Source: Pseudomonadota bacterium
GTDB lineage: Bacteria > Pseudomonadota > Alphaproteobacteria > Rhizobiales > Xanthobacteraceae
Length of the DNA: 5,942 nt
Direction: 5' to 3'
NCBI GenBank assembly: GCA_023392205.1
Contig: JAEVZN010000192.1
Span: 1-5,942 of the forward strand
Of the stretch, positions 4,816 through 5,942 are shown piece after piece; positions within the stretch are counted from its first letter, which is position 1, and each line of letters opens with the position of its first letter. The translations under genes were made by a program, and so were the position numbers. The notes beneath the pieces are model-generated. The model was not told where the DNA came from, did no database searches, and was given only the letters and a program-made list of their open reading frames with translations.

Positions 4816-5942
4816 TCATGCTGCAGGTGCTTCCATGCGCAGCCGGAAGCGCTGGATCTTCCCGGTGGCGGTCTTCGGCAATTCGCCGCGAAATTCGATC
4901 CAGCGCGGATATTTGAACGGAGCGAGCTGCACCTTGACATGGTCCTGCAATGCCCGCGCCAGTTCGTCGCACGCCTTGTCCTGTCTTTTCAGCACAATGA
5001 ACGCCTTCGGCTTGATCAATCCGTCGGCATCCATCCAGGCCACCACCGCGCATTCCAGCACATCGTCGTGCGTCTGCAGCGCGCCCTCGACCTCGAAGGG
5101 CGAAACATAGAGGCCTGAGACCTTCAACATGTCGTCATTGCGCCCGCAATAGACGAAGTAACCGTCCTCATCCTGCATGTATTTGTCGCCGGAACGGGTC
5201 CATTCGCCCATGAAGGTGCGGCGCGACTGCTCACGGTTATTCCAGTACATGACAGCACCGGTCGGCCCGCGAATGAGCAATTCCCCCATCTCGCCCTGCG
5301 CGACCGGCTGGCCCTGATCGTCAACCAGTTTCAGATCGTAGCCCGGCACGGGCGTCCCGGTGGTGCCGTATTTCACGGCACCCGGCGCATTCGACAGGAA
5401 GATGTGCAGCATCTCGGTCGAACCGATGCCGTCGAGAATGTCGCAGCCATACCGGTCGCGCCAGCGCTTGCCGACATCGGCGGGCAACGCTTCGCCCGCG
5501 GACACACAGCGGCGGAAATGCGTGGCGGCGCGATCGGGCGCGGCATCGCTCGCCAGAAAGGCCGCGTAGAATGTCGGCACGCCGAAGAAGACCGTGACCC
5601 GATGCTCGCGCAGGAGCGCGCCGACGCTGTCGGGGGTCGGACGGTCGGCCAGCAGAATTGTCGTCGCGCCAACCGACATCGGGAATGTCATCGCGTTGCC
5701 CAGGCCATAGGCAAAAAACAGCTTCGCGACCGAATAGCAGACATCGTTTTCGGTCAGGCCCAGCACCGGTTGCGAATACAGGGCATTGGTCAGCGTGAGG
5801 CTGGCATGCACATGCACCGCGCCCTTGGGCTTGCCGGTGGAGCCGGATGTGTAGAGCCAGAAGGCGATGTCGTCGCGGGTGGTCGGCGCCGTGTAATCCT
5901 CGGGCTCAGCGGCCGCGATCAGATCCGCGAACCGGTCATGCC
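4816..5942 (-). CDS. benzoate-CoA ligase family enzyme, N-terminus outside the window
   Basis: An ATP-dependent acyl-CoA synthetase that would form benzoyl-CoA (or a substituted analogue), AMP and pyrophosphate from the acid, ATP and CoA. The visible frame has 374 codons, open from the right edge to TGA at 4816. Benzoate-CoA ligases have about 510-530 residues, so some 140-150 are missing. Motifs, numbered from the first full codon: phosphate-binding loop YTSGSTGKPKG (30-40), KLFFAYGLGN (73-82), DGIGSTEMLHIFLSN (170-184), TRSGDKY with Asp252, hinge GRNDDMLKVSGLYVSPFEVE (266-285), and PKTATGKIQRFRLR with the adenylation lysine at 361. All catalytic elements seen are intact. The GSTEMLHIFLSN block is characteristic of the benzoate-CoA ligase family (BadA/BclA type), although 4-hydroxybenzoate, aminobenzoate or cyclohexene carboxylate ligases are close alternatives. 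No in-frame ATG near the edge looks like a start. The importer lies directly downstream, so product trapping by CoA probably drives uptake. Confidence 0.95.
   Translation of the reverse strand, partial: HDRFADLIAAAEPEDYTAPTTRDDIAFWLYTSGSTGKPKGAVHVHASLTLTNALYSQPVLGLTENDVCYSVAKLFFAYGLGNAMTFPMSVGATTILLADRPTPDSVGALLREHRVTVFFGVPTFYAAFLASDAAPDRAATHFRRCVSAGEALPADVGKRWRDRYGCDILDGIGSTEMLHIFLSNAPGAVKYGTTGTPVPGYDLKLVDDQGQPVAQGEMGELLIRGPTGAVMYWNNREQSRRTFMGEWTRSGDKYMQDEDGYFVYCGRNDDMLKVSGLYVSPFEVEGALQTHDDVLECAVVAWMDADGLIKPKAFIVLKRQDKACDELARALQDHVKVQLAPFKYPRWIEFRGELPKTATGKIQRFRLRMEAPAA

Noticed and set aside
3158..5110. Plus-strand open frame of 650 codons covering the binding-protein gene, both gaps and the ligase end
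   Set aside because: It lies antisense to well-supported genes with clear motifs, is full of Arg, His, Leu and Gly as expected from reading GC-rich codons backwards, and shows no recognisable domain.
5815..5817. GTG at 5817 as the true start of the ligase
   Set aside because: The frame continues upstream through the ATP-binding loop YTSGSTGKPKG to the window edge, so this is internal and the true start is outside.

Overview
The window looks like a chromosomal piece of a GC-rich alphaproteobacterium, most likely a Hyphomicrobiales (Rhizobiales) member of the Bradyrhizobium/Rhodopseudomonas type. This rests on base composition (roughly 60% GC by eye), protein style and gene content; it is an inference, since no marker gene is present. 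All supported genes lie on the minus strand, so transcription runs from high to low coordinates. The gene order in that direction is acyl-CoA ligase, periplasmic binding protein, permease LivH, permease LivM, ATPase LivG, ATPase LivF. The long plus-strand reading frames are antisense shadows.

Region by region: 5942-4816 holds the C-terminal ~374 codons of a benzoate-CoA ligase family enzyme, with its N-terminus outside the window. A 125-base gap (4815-4691) holds a probable Rho-independent terminator and the strong ribosome binding site of the next gene. 4690-3509 encodes an exported substrate-binding protein. A 220-base gap (3508-3289) holds a very good stem-loop with a U-run, three TCAGGC-centred repeats and a 27-codon small ORF of uncertain reality. 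3288-619 carries livH, livM and livG, joined by short overlaps. livF overlaps livG by 8 bases and runs off the left edge, with about 30 codons missing.

Together the genes make a complete five-component importer of the branched-chain amino acid (LivKHMGF/HAAT) family. It is placed directly behind an enzyme that traps benzoate-type acids as CoA thioesters. The simplest reading is uptake plus CoA activation of an aromatic acid (benzoate or a substituted benzoate), feeding a benzoyl-CoA pathway encoded elsewhere. The substrate is inferred from context, not read from the sequence. The stem-loop between the binding-protein gene and the membrane/ATPase genes suggests the binding protein is made in excess.

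This is a well-known kind of cluster; I see no evidence of a wholly new system. The points worth a second look are the intergenic RNA structure, the small ORF, the Lys at the H-loop position of LivF, and a possible operator upstream of the binding-protein gene.
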